Under the pieces are notes generated by a model. That model saw nothing but the letters and a program-made list of their open reading frames with translations, did no database searches and was not told where the DNA came from. Shown here in pieces: positions 9,544 to 21,549 of a DNA stretch of 64,000 bases (position 1 is the stretch's first letter; the number at the start of each line of letters is the position of its first letter). The position numbers and the translations under genes are program-made. Location of the stretch: positions 248,001 through 312,000 of the forward strand of contig NZ_WBVP01000001.1 in NCBI RefSeq assembly GCF_008933155.1, written 5' to 3'. This DNA is from Aliivibrio finisterrensis. GTDB taxonomy: Bacteria > Pseudomonadota > Gammaproteobacteria > Enterobacterales > Vibrionaceae.

Positions 9544-10680
9544 TTAGTAAAGAGACGTTTTGTTCTCTTCAATGAATTTAGAATCAAGACGACCAAACAT
9601 TTTGTAGTACGTCCAAATGGTATAAGCAAGAATAATTGGCACCATTACGATAGCAACATAAGTCATTAATCGCAGCGTCAATTCACTTGATGTCGCATCC
9701 CACATAGTTAAACCATGATCAGGATTAAAGCTTGATGGCATTACGAATGGGAATAATGCGAAACCAGACGTTAAAATAACACCCGCATTCGTTAAGCTAG
9801 AACTTAAGAACGCTAAACCACCGATATTTGCACGAGAAGCTATAATAGTAACGATAGGCATGATCACAGCGAGTGCTGGAGCAATCCAAAGTAGTGGATA
9901 TTCATTATAATTATTGAATAGCGCACCTACTTCACGAACCACTTCTTTATTTAGTGGATCAGAGGCTGCATTGTGATCAAGAACCGTAGTAATTACATAA
10001 CCTTCGATGCTTTGAGCCCAGAAACCAGCGATAACAAACAGGACAATAACAGCAACACTACAAATCATCGCTACATTACGAGAGCGAGTATGAAGCTCTT
10101 CTGTTGTTTTCATCTGTAGCCATGTCGCACCTTGAGTGATGAACATTGCTGAACTCACTAAACCACAAAGCAATGCAAATGGGTTTAACAACTCAAAGAA
10201 ACCGCCATGATAACTCAGCATCATTAGGTTGTTTAACTCGAATGGTACACCTTGAAGTAAATTACCAAACGCAACGCCAAAGATCACTGGTGGTACAAAG
10301 CTACCGATAAAGATCGCAGCATCCCACGCTGAACGCCAGCGTTTATCTTCGATTTTAGAACGGTAATCAAACCCTACTGGACGGAACCATAATGCTGCTA
10401 ATGTTACGATCATTGCTAGGTAAAAACCTGAGAATGATGCAGCATATACTAATGGCCATGCAGCAAATAATGCACCACCGGCAGTGATTAACCATACTTG
10501 GTTACCATCCCAGTGTGGGGCAATTGAGTTAATCATAACTCGACGTTCTGAATCTGTTTTTCCGATAACAGGTACTAGTGCACCAACACCCATATCGAAA
10601 CCATCTGTTACAGCGAAGCCAATCAGTAATACACCGATTAATGCCCACCAAACAAATCGCAATACTTCATAATCAAACAT
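9544..10680 (-). CDS. cydB: Cytochrome bd ubiquinol oxidase subunit II
   Basis: A 378-residue polytopic protein with about eight to nine membrane segments, starting MFDYEVLRFVWWALIGVLLIGF with the conserved FAVTDGFDMGVGAL motif. It pairs with CydA in the high-affinity quinol oxidase used at low oxygen. Length matches E. coli CydB (379). It lies 17 bases after cydA. Confidence 0.97.
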   Translation of the reverse strand: MFDYEVLRFVWWALIGVLLIGFAVTDGFDMGVGALVPVIGKTDSERRVMINSIAPHWDGNQVWLITAGGALFAAWPLVYAASFSGFYLAMIVTLAALWFRPVGFDYRSKIEDKRWRSAWDAAIFIGSFVPPVIFGVAFGNLLQGVPFELNNLMMLSYHGGFFELLNPFALLCGLVSSAMFITQGATWLQMKTTEELHTRSRNVAMICSVAVIVLFVIAGFWAQSIEGYVITTVLDHNAASDPLNKEVVREVGALFNNYNEYPLLWIAPALAVIMPIVTIIASRANIGGLAFLSSSLTNAGVILTSGFALFPFVMPSSFNPDHGLTMWDATSSELTLRLMTYVAIVMVPIILAYTIWTYYKMFGRLDSKFIEENKTSLY

Positions 10681-10697
10681 TGCTCAAATCTCCGTTT

Positions 10698-12287
10698 TTA
10701 TGCTTCTACTTGGCGAGTTAATTTCGCTTCTGAATCTTGACCGTCTTGCTCAAAGTGGTAGCGACCTGTTTTTAGGCTGCTTGGACCTTTGCGCGCGAAT
10801 TTCACCATTAGGTAAACTTCAGCAATCAAGAATATCGTGTATAAGCCAATGATTGCAGCCATTGAGATTAAGATCTCTGTTGCTGTCAATGCTGATGCTG
10901 CTACGTGAACTGGTAAGATTTCACCAACAGCCCATGGTTGACGACCATATTCTGCAACGAACCAACCTGCTTCAATCGCAATCCATGGTAGTGGCATACC
11001 AAATAGCGCTGCTTTAAGTAGCCATTGTTTTTGACCAATCTTTTGACGACAAGTCTGAACAAAAGCAAAACCAAAGATAAGTAGCATAGCTACACCACAC
11101 GCAACCATGATACGGAATGAGAAGAACAACGGCCATACTGTTGGAATTGAATCATCCGCAGCGGCTTTAATTTGCTCTTCAGACGCATCAACTACTTTGT
11201 CAGTATAACGTTTCAGCAATAGGCCATAGCCTAAGTCATGCTTAACGTCATCAAACGCAGCGATGTTTTCTGGTGTTTTCTCACCATTACGTAATTTTTC
11301 AAGTAAACCGTATGCAACCATACCGTTACGAATACGAAGTTCGTGTTGGTCTTTAAGATCACGTAAACCAGTTACCTGCTTATCTAATGAACGCGTCGCA
11401 ATAATACCCATAACATATGGGATCTTAATTGCGTAATCCGTTTCCATTGTTTCTTGATTTGGTAAACCAATAACAGTAAATGCTGCAGGTGCTTCTTCTG
11501 TGTGCCATTCTGCTTCAATCGCTGCAAGTTTAACTTGTTGAACTTCACCTAGCTCATAGCCAGATTCATCACCAAGTACCATTACAGATAAAATTGATGC
11601 CATACCAAAAGAAGCTGCAATAGCAAATGAACGACGTGCAAATGCAATATCACGACCTTTAAGTAGGTAGTAAGAACTCACACCAAGAACAAACATTGCA
11701 CCACAGGTATAACCCGAAGCTACCGTATGTACGAATTTAACTTGTGCTACCGGATTTAGTACAACTTCAGCGAAGCTCACCATTTCCATACGCATTGTTT
11801 CAAAGTTAAATTCCGCACCTACTGGGTTTTGCATCCAACCATTAGCCACTAGAATCCAAAGCGCTGAGAAGTTAGAACCTAAAGCAACTAACCACGTCAC
11901 TGTAAGGTGCTGACGTTTTGATAAACGATCCCAACCAAAGAAGAATAAACCTACAAAAGTAGATTCTAGGAAGAAAGCCATTAGTGCTTCGATGGCAAGA
12001 GGTGCCCCGAAGATATCACCAACATAGTGAGAATAATAAGCCCAGTTAGTACCAAACTGGAACTCCATCGTTAGGCCCGTAGCAACACCTAATGCGAAGT
12101 TAATACCAAACAACTTACCCCAGAACTTTGTCATGTCCTTGTAGATTTGTTTGTCTGTCATTACATATAAAGACTCCATGATAGCCAATAAAAAGGCCAT
12201 ACCTAAAGTCAGAGGAACGAATAGGAAGTGATACATCGCTGTCATTGCAAACTGCAATCGCGATAACTCCACTACATCAGTGATCAT
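10698..12287 (-). CDS. cydA: Cytochrome bd ubiquinol oxidase subunit I
   Basis: A 529-residue haem-bearing subunit. The start was moved to the ATG at 12287, behind a clear AGGAG, because the protein then begins [20 protein letters not shown] like other CydA; the frame to 12329 adds 14 unlikely residues. The periplasmic Q-loop (about 240-380) and the conserved [10 protein letters not shown] motif near 440 are visible. It reduces O2 to water with quinol electrons without pumping protons. An FNR-like site lies about 300 bases upstream. Confidence 0.97.
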   Translation of the reverse strand: MITDVVELSRLQFAMTAMYHFLFVPLTLGMAFLLAIMESLYVMTDKQIYKDMTKFWGKLFGINFALGVATGLTMEFQFGTNWAYYSHYVGDIFGAPLAIEALMAFFLESTFVGLFFFGWDRLSKRQHLTVTWLVALGSNFSALWILVANGWMQNPVGAEFNFETMRMEMVSFAEVVLNPVAQVKFVHTVASGYTCGAMFVLGVSSYYLLKGRDIAFARRSFAIAASFGMASILSVMVLGDESGYELGEVQQVKLAAIEAEWHTEEAPAAFTVIGLPNQETMETDYAIKIPYVMGIIATRSLDKQVTGLRDLKDQHELRIRNGMVAYGLLEKLRNGEKTPENIAAFDDVKHDLGYGLLLKRYTDKVVDASEEQIKAAADDSIPTVWPLFFSFRIMVACGVAMLLIFGFAFVQTCRQKIGQKQWLLKAALFGMPLPWIAIEAGWFVAEYGRQPWAVGEILPVHVAASALTATEILISMAAIIGLYTIFLIAEVYLMVKFARKGPSSLKTGRYHFEQDGQDSEAKLTRQVEA

Positions 12288-12660
12288 GAGAACTCCTTTG
12301 TGCCAGGCTGAATGACACAGTGCTTTCACTCTATTTGGGTGAATGTGACACTATTTTATGGCTCTAATAGTTATAACCGTATCGGTAACCATAAAGTGTT
12401 ACGTAGTTGTGTAAAAAACGTTAGCTTAATGTTAAGCATAACCTAATATAGAACTCGCTAATATTAATAGGAAACACGATATCTTTCAAAAGATTTGTCC
12501 CTTTTTTGAAAGTTAATTACAGTTTTTTTACATAAACACATGTTTTTCACAATTTACACCTTTCTCATACGAAAAAACGGATGATTTTGATCACCCGCTT
12601 TCACTAAACTTATTATCTTATAGTATGTACTATGACAAATTATGAATAAGTAACTTTTGA
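12288..12660. other. Upstream regulatory region of cydA
   Basis: A 373-base AT-rich region between ruvB and cydA with no credible open frame. It holds the cydA promoter region and the FNR-like palindrome annotated separately. No obvious T-tailed hairpin for ruvB was found here. Confidence 0.5.
12581..12594. promoter_or_regulatory. FNR-like site upstream of cydA
   Basis: TGAT-TTTG-ATCA matches both half-site cores of the FNR consensus TTGAT-N4-ATCAA, missing only the outermost base on each side. E. coli cydAB is controlled by FNR and ArcA, so the placement is sensible, though 294 bases from the start codon is far. Confidence 0.45.
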
Positions 12661-13674
12661 CTATTTTTCTGGTCTATCAATGCCAAAATGCAAATAAGCA
12701 CGATCAGAAACAATTCGCCCTCTTGGTGTTCGTTGTAAATAACCTTGTTGAATCAAGTAAGGTTCGATGACATCTTCAATCGTATCTCTTTCTTCGCCAA
12801 TAGCTGCCGCAATATTATCAAGACCAACCGGACCGCCATCAAATTTTTCCATAATGGCTAATAAAAGCTTTCTATCCATATAATCAAAACCTCGAACATC
12901 TACATCAAGCATGTTCAACGCTTTGTCTGCAATATCAGAAGATATATGACTATCGCTCATTACATCCGCATAATCCCGTACTCGACGTAATAATCGATTA
13001 GCAATACGTGGTGTACCACGAGCGCGACGGGCAACTTCAAGCGCACCTTCAGATTCCATCGATAAATTCAGGCAATCTGCACTACGTTGAACAATATATT
13101 GAAGATCCTCGACTTTGTAATACTCTAATCGTTGCACAATACCAAAACGATCACGCAGTGGAGACGTTAGTGAACCGGCCCTTGTCGTTGCACCGATAAG
13201 AGTAAAAGGGGGTAAGTCAATTTTAATAGAGCGAGCTGCAGGGCCCTCACCAATCATAATATCTAACTGATAATCTTCCATAGCTGGGTAGAGTATCTCT
13301 TCAACAACTGGGCTTAATCGATGGATCTCATCAATAAATAAAATGTCGTTTTCTTCTAAGTTAGTCAGAAGCGCCGCCAAATCTCCTGCTTTTTCAAGAA
13401 CAGGACCAGAAGTCGTACGAATATTTACTTCCATCTCGTTGGCAACGATATTCGCTAATGTCGTTTTACCCAAACCTGGTGGACCAAAAATCAATAGATG
13501 ATCGAGGGGTTCATTACGCATTTGTGCTGCTTTAATGAAAATCTCCATCTGGCTGCGAACATGGTCTTGACCTCTATAGTCTTCTAGTTTCTTAGGTCGT
13601 ATCGCTCGATCGATGACTTCTTCTTCACGAAAAACAGGGTTATCAGCAGCAATAAGGCGATCAGCTTCAATCAT
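12661..13674 (-). CDS. ruvB: Holliday junction branch migration ATPase RuvB
   Basis: A 337-residue AAA+ helicase with Walker [10 protein letters not shown] near residue 64, Walker B FIDEIHRL near 115, sensor segment [18 protein letters not shown], and a C-terminal winged-helix DNA-binding part ending with RTPRGRI. It drives branch migration with RuvA. It lies 122 bases downstream of ruvA, wider than in E. coli. Confidence 0.98.
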   Translation of the reverse strand: MIEADRLIAADNPVFREEEVIDRAIRPKKLEDYRGQDHVRSQMEIFIKAAQMRNEPLDHLLIFGPPGLGKTTLANIVANEMEVNIRTTSGPVLEKAGDLAALLTNLEENDILFIDEIHRLSPVVEEILYPAMEDYQLDIMIGEGPAARSIKIDLPPFTLIGATTRAGSLTSPLRDRFGIVQRLEYYKVEDLQYIVQRSADCLNLSMESEGALEVARRARGTPRIANRLLRRVRDYADVMSDSHISSDIADKALNMLDVDVRGFDYMDRKLLLAIMEKFDGGPVGLDNIAAAIGEERDTIEDVIEPYLIQQGYLQRTPRGRIVSDRAYLHFGIDRPEK

Positions 13675-13796
13675 AAAATGGCACTCAGCGATTCAATAAA
13701 TAATAGTAAATAAAAAAATTCATAGCGAGTATTGACAAATATTATACCAATGTAATTAATTAGATAATAATGTCCAGATAATTACTGGAATTGTTA

Positions 13797-14420
13797 TTAG
13801 ATCATAGATTTCAATGATTCACGAATTAATGCTTCGCTTGTCATATCAGGTTTTGCTATTTGAGAAATAATTTTAGACGCCTGTACCTGCTTATAACCAA
13901 GAGATATCAATGCACTTACCGCTTCATCTTGTGCACTTTGAGGAGAATAAATTAGATTAGAACCATCGTCCATTGGCGCAGCATCAGTTGCTGGAGTAAA
14001 TAAATCACCAGCACCCCACCCTTTCAAACGGTCTTTCATTTCAACAACTAGACGCTCTGCTGTTTTCTTTCCAACACCAGGTAATTTCACTAAGGTTGAA
14101 ATATCTTCACGCTCGACACTTTGTACAAATTGGGATGCTGTCATTCCAGATAAAATAGCAAGGCCAAGTTTAGGGCCAACACCATTAGCTTTAATCACTT
14201 CTCTAAATAAAGCTCGTTCTTTTTTAGTATTAAAGCCATATAGCAATTGAGCATCTTCACGTACTACATAGTGAATATAGATGATCGCTTCGGTGCCAAT
14301 CTCAGGTAACTCATAAAAACAACTCATTGGCATTTGGACTTCATAGCCAATACCACTCACTTCAATTAATAATTCTGGTGGTTGTTTTTCTAATAGATTT
14401 CCACGAAGGCGTCCGATCAC
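13797..14420 (-). CDS. ruvA: Holliday junction DNA helicase subunit RuvA
   Basis: A 207-residue tetrameric junction-binding protein: OB-fold N-domain (1-64), tandem helix-hairpin-helix region with [16 protein letters not shown] near 110-125, acidic linker and C-terminal RuvB-binding domain (about 158-207). It starts with GTG. It lies 91 bases after ruvC, in the same direction. Confidence 0.97.
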   Translation of the reverse strand: MIGRLRGNLLEKQPPELLIEVSGIGYEVQMPMSCFYELPEIGTEAIIYIHYVVREDAQLLYGFNTKKERALFREVIKANGVGPKLGLAILSGMTASQFVQSVEREDISTLVKLPGVGKKTAERLVVEMKDRLKGWGAGDLFTPATDAAPMDDGSNLIYSPQSAQDEAVSALISLGYKQVQASKIISQIAKPDMTSEALIRESLKSMI

Positions 14421-14511
14421 AATAGATACTCTTTAAAATAAATTAACTAGATCGAATAGTAATAAAGAACTGGATAGATATCCAGTAAAAGAAATGAGAA
14501 TTTGACAGACT

Positions 14512-15033
14512 CTAGCGGTATCTCCCACGTCGAACACTCGTTGCTTTGCCTGCCAAGGCTATTAAGGTTTTATTAGTATTGGCATGACAAATCGCAACCC
14601 CTAGCCCATCGGCGGCATCGGCTTGTGGTTTTGCTGGAAGTTTCAGCATACTCATTACCATATGTTGAACTTGTGATTTATCTGCACCACCCGTTCCTGT
14701 TACAGCTTGCTTAATTAAACGTGCTGCATATTCATAAACTGGGAGATCCGCATTGACAGCAGCTACTATTGCACTGCCTCGTGCTTGGCCTAACTTTAAT
14801 GCTGAATCTGCATTTTTAGACATAAAAACTTGTTCGATAGCGAATACATCAGGTTGAAACTGAGTAATAATTTCAGAAACACCTGCGTATATTTGTTTTA
14901 AACGACCAGGAAGTTCTTTTTCTGACATACGGATACAACCGCTACCTAAATATTGTAGGTGTCGGCCATTTTGACGAATAACGCCGTAGCCAGTAATGCG
15001 AGAGCCGGGATCGATCCCTAAAATGATAGACAT
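14512..15033 (-). CDS. ruvC: Crossover junction endodeoxyribonuclease RuvC
   Basis: A 173-residue RNase H-fold resolvase cutting Holliday junctions. Acidic catalytic residues appear in [15 protein letters not shown] (Asp7), [14 protein letters not shown] (Glu68 region) and [14 protein letters not shown] near 139-152. First of ruvC-ruvA-ruvB. The yebC gene often found upstream in enterics is absent here; aspS lies upstream instead, separated by a terminator. Confidence 0.98.
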   Translation of the reverse strand: MSIILGIDPGSRITGYGVIRQNGRHLQYLGSGCIRMSEKELPGRLKQIYAGVSEIITQFQPDVFAIEQVFMSKNADSALKLGQARGSAIVAAVNADLPVYEYAARLIKQAVTGTGGADKSQVQHMVMSMLKLPAKPQADAADGLGVAICHANTNKTLIALAGKATSVRRGRYR

Positions 15034-15135
15034 AGTAAAACCACTGATTATTTATACATGTATATTAGCGAGGTATCCCCATAAACTCAAGGTATTACTA
15101 GCACTTGCTTGTCTCGTTTTAAATAGAGCAGATAC

Positions 15136-15164
15136 AAAAATGCCCGCATTACACGGGCATTTTT
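15136..15164. terminator. Terminator after aspS
   Basis: AAAAATGCCCG / CGGGCATTTTT stem with a short loop, 20 bases past the aspS stop; symmetric, with T runs both ways. Confidence 0.9.
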
Positions 15165-15183
15165 AAGAATAAAGAAAACTTAA

Positions 15184-16959
15184 TTAAGCGTCTTTTTTCT
15201 CAGCAAGTTTTACTGCAATCGATAGCTCAGTAAGAGACTCAGGATTTGCAAGACTTGGTGCGTTCGTTAGTAGACACGCTGCTGCTGTTGTTTTCGGGAA
15301 TGCGATAACATCACGGATATTTTCAGTTCCACAAAGAAGCATAGCTAAACGGTCAAGACCGAATGCAAGGCCTGCATGTGGCGGCGTACCGTATTTAAGC
15401 GCTTCAAGTAAGAAACCGAATTTCTCTTGTTGCTCTTTCTCTTCAATACCTAGAATGCCAAATACTGCAGTTTGCATTTCAGCATTGTGGATACGAACAG
15501 AACCACCACCCACTTCATAGCCATTGATAACCATGTCGTACGCATCAGAATTAGCGGCTGCTGGGTTTGCTTTGAGCTCTTCAGCTGTAACACCTAAAGG
15601 AGAGGTGAATGGGTGATGCATTGCGTGCAAGTTACCTTCGCCATCCTCTTCAAACATTGGGAAATCGATAACCCAAAGTGGAGCCCAAGCTTTCTTATCT
15701 GTAAGCTCAAGATCATCACCTAATTTAATACGTAAAGCGCCCATTGCTTCTGCAACGATGCCTGCTTTATCAGCACCAAATAGAATGATGTCGCCAGTTT
15801 CAGCTTCAGTACGCTCTAAAATACTATTTACGATATCTTCGCTTAGGAACTTAGCAACAGGTGATTGAACACCTTCAAAGCCAGCAGCACGATCGTTCAC
15901 TTTCATCCAAGCTAGACCTTTCGCACCGTAGATACCTACGAACTTACCGTATTCATCAATTTGCTTACGAGAAAGCGATGCGCCACCAGGAACACGAATA
16001 ACCGCTACACGGCCTTTTTCATCGTTAGCAGGGCCAGAGAATACTTGGAATTCAACTTCTTTAAGAAGATCAGCAACGTCCACTAACTCTAGTGGGTTAC
16101 GTAGATCTGGCTTATCAGAACCAAAACGACGGATCGCTTCAGAGAATGGCATGATTGGGAATTGACCAAGCTCAACATCTAATAGCTCTTTCCACATATC
16201 ATGAACTAGACGCTCTGTGATTTCACGAACTTGAGTCGATGATAAGAAAGACGTTTCGATATCGATTTGGGTAAATTCAGGTTGACGGTCAGCACGTAAA
16301 TCTTCATCACGGAAACATTTAACGATTTGGTAATAACGGTCAAAACCAGACATCATCAGAAGTTGCTTAAACAACTGTGGTGATTGTGGAAGTGCGTAGA
16401 AGCTGCCTTTATGAACACGGCTTGGTACTAGGTAATCACGAGCACCTTCTGGTGTCGCTTTTGTTAGTACTGGTGTTTCGATATCTAAGAACAAGTTCTC
16501 ATCTAAGAAACGACGAACGAAGCTAGATGCGCGAGCACGTAACTTGATGCGGTCACTCATTTCTGGACGACGTAAATCAATGTAGCGGTACTTCAGGCGT
16601 TGTTCTTCTGAGTTTGTTTGGTTGAAATCCAGTGGAAGTGCTTCCGAACGGTTGATGATCTCAAGACCTGTCGCGTAAAGTTCAACTTCACCCGTAGCCA
16701 TGTCTTTATTTACTTGGCTGTCAGGACGAACACGTACTTCACCAGTAAATTTGATACAGAACTCATTACGCAGTTGGTTAGCGATTGAAAAGATATCTTT
16801 CATATCTGGGTCAACAACTACCTGAACGATACCTTCACGATCTCGCATATCAATAAAGATAAGACCGCCTAAATCACGGCGACGGTTTACCCAGCCGCAA
16901 AGTTCTACAGTTTGCCCTGCCAGGGACTTGTTCAGGTTACCACAGTAATGGGTGCGCAT
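15184..16959 (-). CDS. aspS: Aspartate-tRNA ligase
   Basis: A 591-residue class II synthetase of the bacterial type: N-terminal OB anticodon-binding domain, motif 2 region [18 protein letters not shown] near 217-234, GAD insertion domain, and motif 3 [15 protein letters not shown] near 530. Charges tRNA-Asp in the cytoplasm. Length matches E. coli AspRS (590). Confidence 0.98.
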   Translation of the reverse strand: MRTHYCGNLNKSLAGQTVELCGWVNRRRDLGGLIFIDMRDREGIVQVVVDPDMKDIFSIANQLRNEFCIKFTGEVRVRPDSQVNKDMATGEVELYATGLEIINRSEALPLDFNQTNSEEQRLKYRYIDLRRPEMSDRIKLRARASSFVRRFLDENLFLDIETPVLTKATPEGARDYLVPSRVHKGSFYALPQSPQLFKQLLMMSGFDRYYQIVKCFRDEDLRADRQPEFTQIDIETSFLSSTQVREITERLVHDMWKELLDVELGQFPIMPFSEAIRRFGSDKPDLRNPLELVDVADLLKEVEFQVFSGPANDEKGRVAVIRVPGGASLSRKQIDEYGKFVGIYGAKGLAWMKVNDRAAGFEGVQSPVAKFLSEDIVNSILERTEAETGDIILFGADKAGIVAEAMGALRIKLGDDLELTDKKAWAPLWVIDFPMFEEDGEGNLHAMHHPFTSPLGVTAEELKANPAAANSDAYDMVINGYEVGGGSVRIHNAEMQTAVFGILGIEEKEQQEKFGFLLEALKYGTPPHAGLAFGLDRLAMLLCGTENIRDVIAFPKTTAAACLLTNAPSLANPESLTELSIAVKLAEKKDA

Positions 16960-18056
<1,097 letters not shown>

Positions 18057-18107
18057 TCAAAATATTGCCTTTATTTTTTTACTTATTTATTAATTTAAGA
18101 TACTTCA

Positions 18108-19082
18108 ATGATTAATTTTGCTAATTTTTATACTCTTATCTCTCAAGATACTATCCTTCAACCGTGGTTGAATACGCTTCCTCAGCAATTGACTGATTGG
18201 CAAAATGCAGAGCATGGTGATATTGAACGCTGGACTAAAGCACTTAAAAAAATCCCTGAAGGATGTGCGGATAACATTGATTTAAAAACATCCGTAACGT
18301 TATCAAATAACACACCTTTAGCTGATGGACAACGTAAAAAATTAGAAAACTTATTACAAACTTTCCACCCTTGGCGTAAAGGGCCTTTTACAGTTCACGA
18401 TATTCACATTGATACAGAGTGGCGCTCAGACTGGAAGTGGGATCGTTTACTACCTCACATTACACCACTAAAAAATCGTTCAGTGTTAGATGTTGGTTGT
18501 GGTAACGGATATCATATGTGGCGCATGCTTGGTGAAGAAGCACGCCTATGCGTAGGTATCGATCCATCGCACCTATTTTTAATTCAGTTTGAAGCTATCC
18601 GTAAGTTAATGGGTAATGACCAACGTGCTCACCTATTACCATTGGGGATAGAACAACTTCCTGAATTAAATGCGTTTGACACCGTATTTAGCATGGGAGT
18701 TCTTTATCACCGTCGCTCTCCATTAGATCACCTAATTCAATTAAAAAATCAATTAGTGGCTGGTGGCGAATTAGTATTAGAAACACTGGTTATTGATGGT
18801 GATGAAAATGCGGTATTAATGCCTGTCGATCGTTATGCGCAAATGCGTAATGTTTATTTCTTTCCATCGGCTCGGGCATTAAAAGTCTGGCTTGAAAGCG
18901 TTGGCTTTGTTGATGTGAAAATTGTAGATGAATGTGTCACAACTACTGGCGAGCAGCGTTCAACAGAATGGATGAAACATAATTCATTACCTGAATATCT
19001 AGACCCAAATGACTCAACAAAAACAATTGAAGGCCACCCTGCTCCCAAGCGTGCGATCTTAATTGCAAAAAAACCTGACTAA
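18108..19082 (+). CDS. cmoB: tRNA U34 carboxymethyltransferase CmoB
   Basis: A 324-residue SAM-fold enzyme with [14 protein letters not shown] near 126-139 and the [14 protein letters not shown] segment. It transfers the carboxymethyl group from carboxy-SAM to 5-hydroxyuridine at tRNA position 34, giving cmo5U. Follows cmoA in the same direction. The next gene begins about 80 bases on and may be a separate unit. Confidence 0.96.
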   Translation: MINFANFYTLISQDTILQPWLNTLPQQLTDWQNAEHGDIERWTKALKKIPEGCADNIDLKTSVTLSNNTPLADGQRKKLENLLQTFHPWRKGPFTVHDIHIDTEWRSDWKWDRLLPHITPLKNRSVLDVGCGNGYHMWRMLGEEARLCVGIDPSHLFLIQFEAIRKLMGNDQRAHLLPLGIEQLPELNAFDTVFSMGVLYHRRSPLDHLIQLKNQLVAGGELVLETLVIDGDENAVLMPVDRYAQMRNVYFFPSARALKVWLESVGFVDVKIVDECVTTTGEQRSTEWMKHNSLPEYLDPNDSTKTIEGHPAPKRAILIAKKPD

Positions 19083-19161
19083 ACGCTAACATTTAGGGGC
19101 TATGCGCCTCTATTTATTATCGTTATTATCTCCATGTTAATTTAACTCAACGGAACATCAA

Positions 19162-19929
19162 ATGATCCAACGAATTTTACCACTGGTTGCTATTTTAAGC
19201 CTTTCAGGCTGTGCTCTAACCCAACAAGCAGCACCAGTTGCTTCAGATAATACAGAAACAGTTGCAGCCATTAAGTCTATGGAAACCAATCTAAACACTC
19301 GTTTAGATGGTATGGAAACAAAGATTGAGACGCAAAATGACTATATTTCAACATTAGAGAAAGAGCTGTCGAACGTATCAGAAGAACTATCAATAGTTCG
19401 TTCTGAACAAACCAAAATTCAAGCAAGTATAAAGCAAGCTACCTCTAAAAAAGCTCGCCTAGCACCAGTTCCTATTTCTATGCAAACTCAATCATTGAAA
19501 GACACCTTAATTTTAGGTGCGATTGAAAATGTTGAAATTGCTGATATTAAGCAGCAATTTACTGCTCGTATTGATACAGGGGCAACAACCTCTTCTCTTA
19601 ATGCCGTTGATCTTCAAGAGTTTGAGCGAAATGGCACTCAATGGGTTCGATTCCATCTAATCAACCAAGATGCGCAAGCAGATGGAAAACTAGAGTGGAT
19701 CACCGCGCCGGTTATTCGTAACGTTAAAATTCGTCAATCAACCACAGAAGAAATGGAACGCCGCCCGGTTGTTGAGCTTTGGATCAAACTTGGGGCAATC
19801 CATGAAAAAGTTCAGTTTACTCTTGCCGACCGCTCTCACATGACTCATTCTGTTTTACTTGGTCGTGAGTTTATTCAAGATATTGCTGTTATTGACGTCA
19901 GTAAAGAGTTTGTTCAAAGCAAAAAATAG
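19162..19929 (+). CDS. Retropepsin-like lipoprotein (PF05618, so-called ATP-dependent zinc protease family)
   Basis: A 255-residue predicted lipoprotein: signal peptide with lipobox LSGC (Cys17), coiled coil (about 35-95), Lys/Pro linker, and a C-terminal domain (about 112-250) with the aspartyl-protease-like motif RIDTGATTSSLNA (Asp138-Thr-Gly-Ala). LGREFIQDIAVIDV closes the domain, like the second psi-loop of a retropepsin. The family is often labelled an ATP-dependent zinc protease, but no zinc motif (HExxH) is visible. Next to it are a transglutaminase-like membrane protein and an ATP-grasp ligase, so a periplasmic peptidase partner is inferred. Substrate unknown. Confidence 0.8.
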   Translation: MIQRILPLVAILSLSGCALTQQAAPVASDNTETVAAIKSMETNLNTRLDGMETKIETQNDYISTLEKELSNVSEELSIVRSEQTKIQASIKQATSKKARLAPVPISMQTQSLKDTLILGAIENVEIADIKQQFTARIDTGATTSSLNAVDLQEFERNGTQWVRFHLINQDAQADGKLEWITAPVIRNVKIRQSTTEEMERRPVVELWIKLGAIHEKVQFTLADRSHMTHSVLLGREFIQDIAVIDVSKEFVQSKK

Positions 19930-20037
19930 TTTCTACCTCAAATAAGTGGTAATTTATTCAATATGTTAATAGCATAATTTACCGCTTTAATTACAATTAT
20001 AATTATCTTTTCGATATGCTATTACAACGAGGACGTT

Positions 20038-21546
20038 ATGCCATCAAGAGTGCCTTTTTATTTTCTGATTTCACTATTAATTGTCGCGGGGCTTACATTA
20101 AGTTGGTTACGCCATGACTCATACGGGGTACCTTGGACACCCGGTGAAAGAAGCCAAGTTTGGGATGTAGAAGCCCGAATTCAATTTGATGCAATCAATA
20201 AACCAGTAAAAGTATCTATGGCTGCCCCACAAAACCAAGCCGGCTTTACTATTGTCGATGAGAGTGCATCTTCTCCAGGCTACGGTATTGCTTATTTAAC
20301 GACAGAGCATGGACGACGTGCCGAATGGACTATCCGCCAAGCCGACGGGCCACAAACCCTTTATTATAAGACTCAAATTTTAGTTGACCCATTCGCAGAA
20401 GCGACCATTGAGCCACCGAAATCAGAGAAACCAGAAGCGGTTACTTTTGAGGGTCCACACGAAGCTGCAGCTATCTCATTATTAGATCAAGCAAGAGCTC
20501 GTTCTTCTGATGACATTACACTAACTCGTGAACTAATTAAGCAATTTAATGATCCTGATAATCAAAATGCCTCTTTACTCCTAAATGACTTAACCAAAGT
20601 CCAAGCCGTTTCTAAATTATTAAGCTACGAAGCGATTCATAATAAAATCGTAGGCGCTCTTTGGTTAGAAGATGGGCGTCGTCGCCAATCTGTACAACAC
20701 ATGGTTGAAGTATGGAATGGTGAAAAGTGGCAACTATTCAATCCTGAGACGGGTGAGCAAGGCCAACCTACGAACTTACTGCTTTGGGATGAAACCAATG
20801 TCTCTCTATTAGATGTTGTTGGCGGTAAAAACAGCCAAATTAACTTCTCAATGATTGCACAAGAAATATCACCAACAGCGGCAACCGAGAAAAAAGTAGA
20901 AGCAGATAACTTATTAAACTTCTCTATCCATAGCTTACCTCTTGAAGAGCAATCGATGTTTAAAACCATCATGCTTATTCCTATTGGTGCGTTAATGGTT
21001 GTTTTCTTACGAGTTATTGTCGGCTTAAAAACCTCTGGTACTTTCATGCCAGTACTTATTGCTGTTGCTTTTGTACAAACTCAACTAGTCACTGGTATTG
21101 TCGGTTTCTTACTGATTGTTGGTACTGGTTTGGTTATTCGTAGTTACTTATCTAAACTCAACCTACTTCTGGTAGCAAGAATCTCCGCGGTGATAATCAC
21201 CGTCATTATGATCATCTCAATCTTCACGATTGTTGCCTTTAAGATTGGTTTAACCGCTGGGTTAAGTATTACTTTCTTCCCTATGATTATTCTATCTTGG
21301 ACGGTTGAACGTATGTCTATCCTTTGGGAAGAAGAAGGTTGGAAAGAAGTGGCGACACAAGGTGGTGGTTCATTATTAACTGCAATCTTGATTTATATCG
21401 CAATGACAAACCCATTTGTACAGCATTTAACGTTTAACTTTATTGGTGTTCAGCTAATTATCCTAGCGGTTATCCTAATGCTTGGTAACTACACGGGCTA
21501 CCGTTTAAGTGAGCTTCGCCGCTTTAAGCCTTTAGCGGAGGACTAA
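20038..21546 (+). CDS. Inactive transglutaminase fused to a seven-helix membrane domain (PF14400/PF14402 type)
   Basis: A 502-residue membrane protein: N-terminal anchor (about 6-23), periplasmic region (about 30-305), then about seven hydrophobic helices (about 312-490). The periplasmic part keeps the transglutaminase pattern HMVEVWNGEKWQLFNPETG (His221), but the third catalytic residue is Asn235 and no catalytic Cys is visible in the DLTKVQAVSKLLSYEA region, so it should be catalytically dead. Only 3 bases separate its stop from the ligase gene, and the ligase ribosome binding site (GGAGG) lies inside this gene. A role as a membrane scaffold or transporter for a peptide is inference. Confidence 0.82.
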   Translation: MPSRVPFYFLISLLIVAGLTLSWLRHDSYGVPWTPGERSQVWDVEARIQFDAINKPVKVSMAAPQNQAGFTIVDESASSPGYGIAYLTTEHGRRAEWTIRQADGPQTLYYKTQILVDPFAEATIEPPKSEKPEAVTFEGPHEAAAISLLDQARARSSDDITLTRELIKQFNDPDNQNASLLLNDLTKVQAVSKLLSYEAIHNKIVGALWLEDGRRRQSVQHMVEVWNGEKWQLFNPETGEQGQPTNLLLWDETNVSLLDVVGGKNSQINFSMIAQEISPTAATEKKVEADNLLNFSIHSLPLEEQSMFKTIMLIPIGALMVVFLRVIVGLKTSGTFMPVLIAVAFVQTQLVTGIVGFLLIVGTGLVIRSYLSKLNLLLVARISAVIITVIMIISIFTIVAFKIGLTAGLSITFFPMIILSWTVERMSILWEEEGWKEVATQGGGSLLTAILIYIAMTNPFVQHLTFNFIGVQLIILAVILMLGNYTGYRLSELRRFKPLAED

Positions 21547-21549
21547 CTT

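Noticed and set aside
19093-19112. Hairpin AGGGGC / GCCTCT after cmoB as a terminator
   Set aside because: The stem needs a G-T pair and is followed only by a broken T stretch, so it is too weak to annotate as a terminator.
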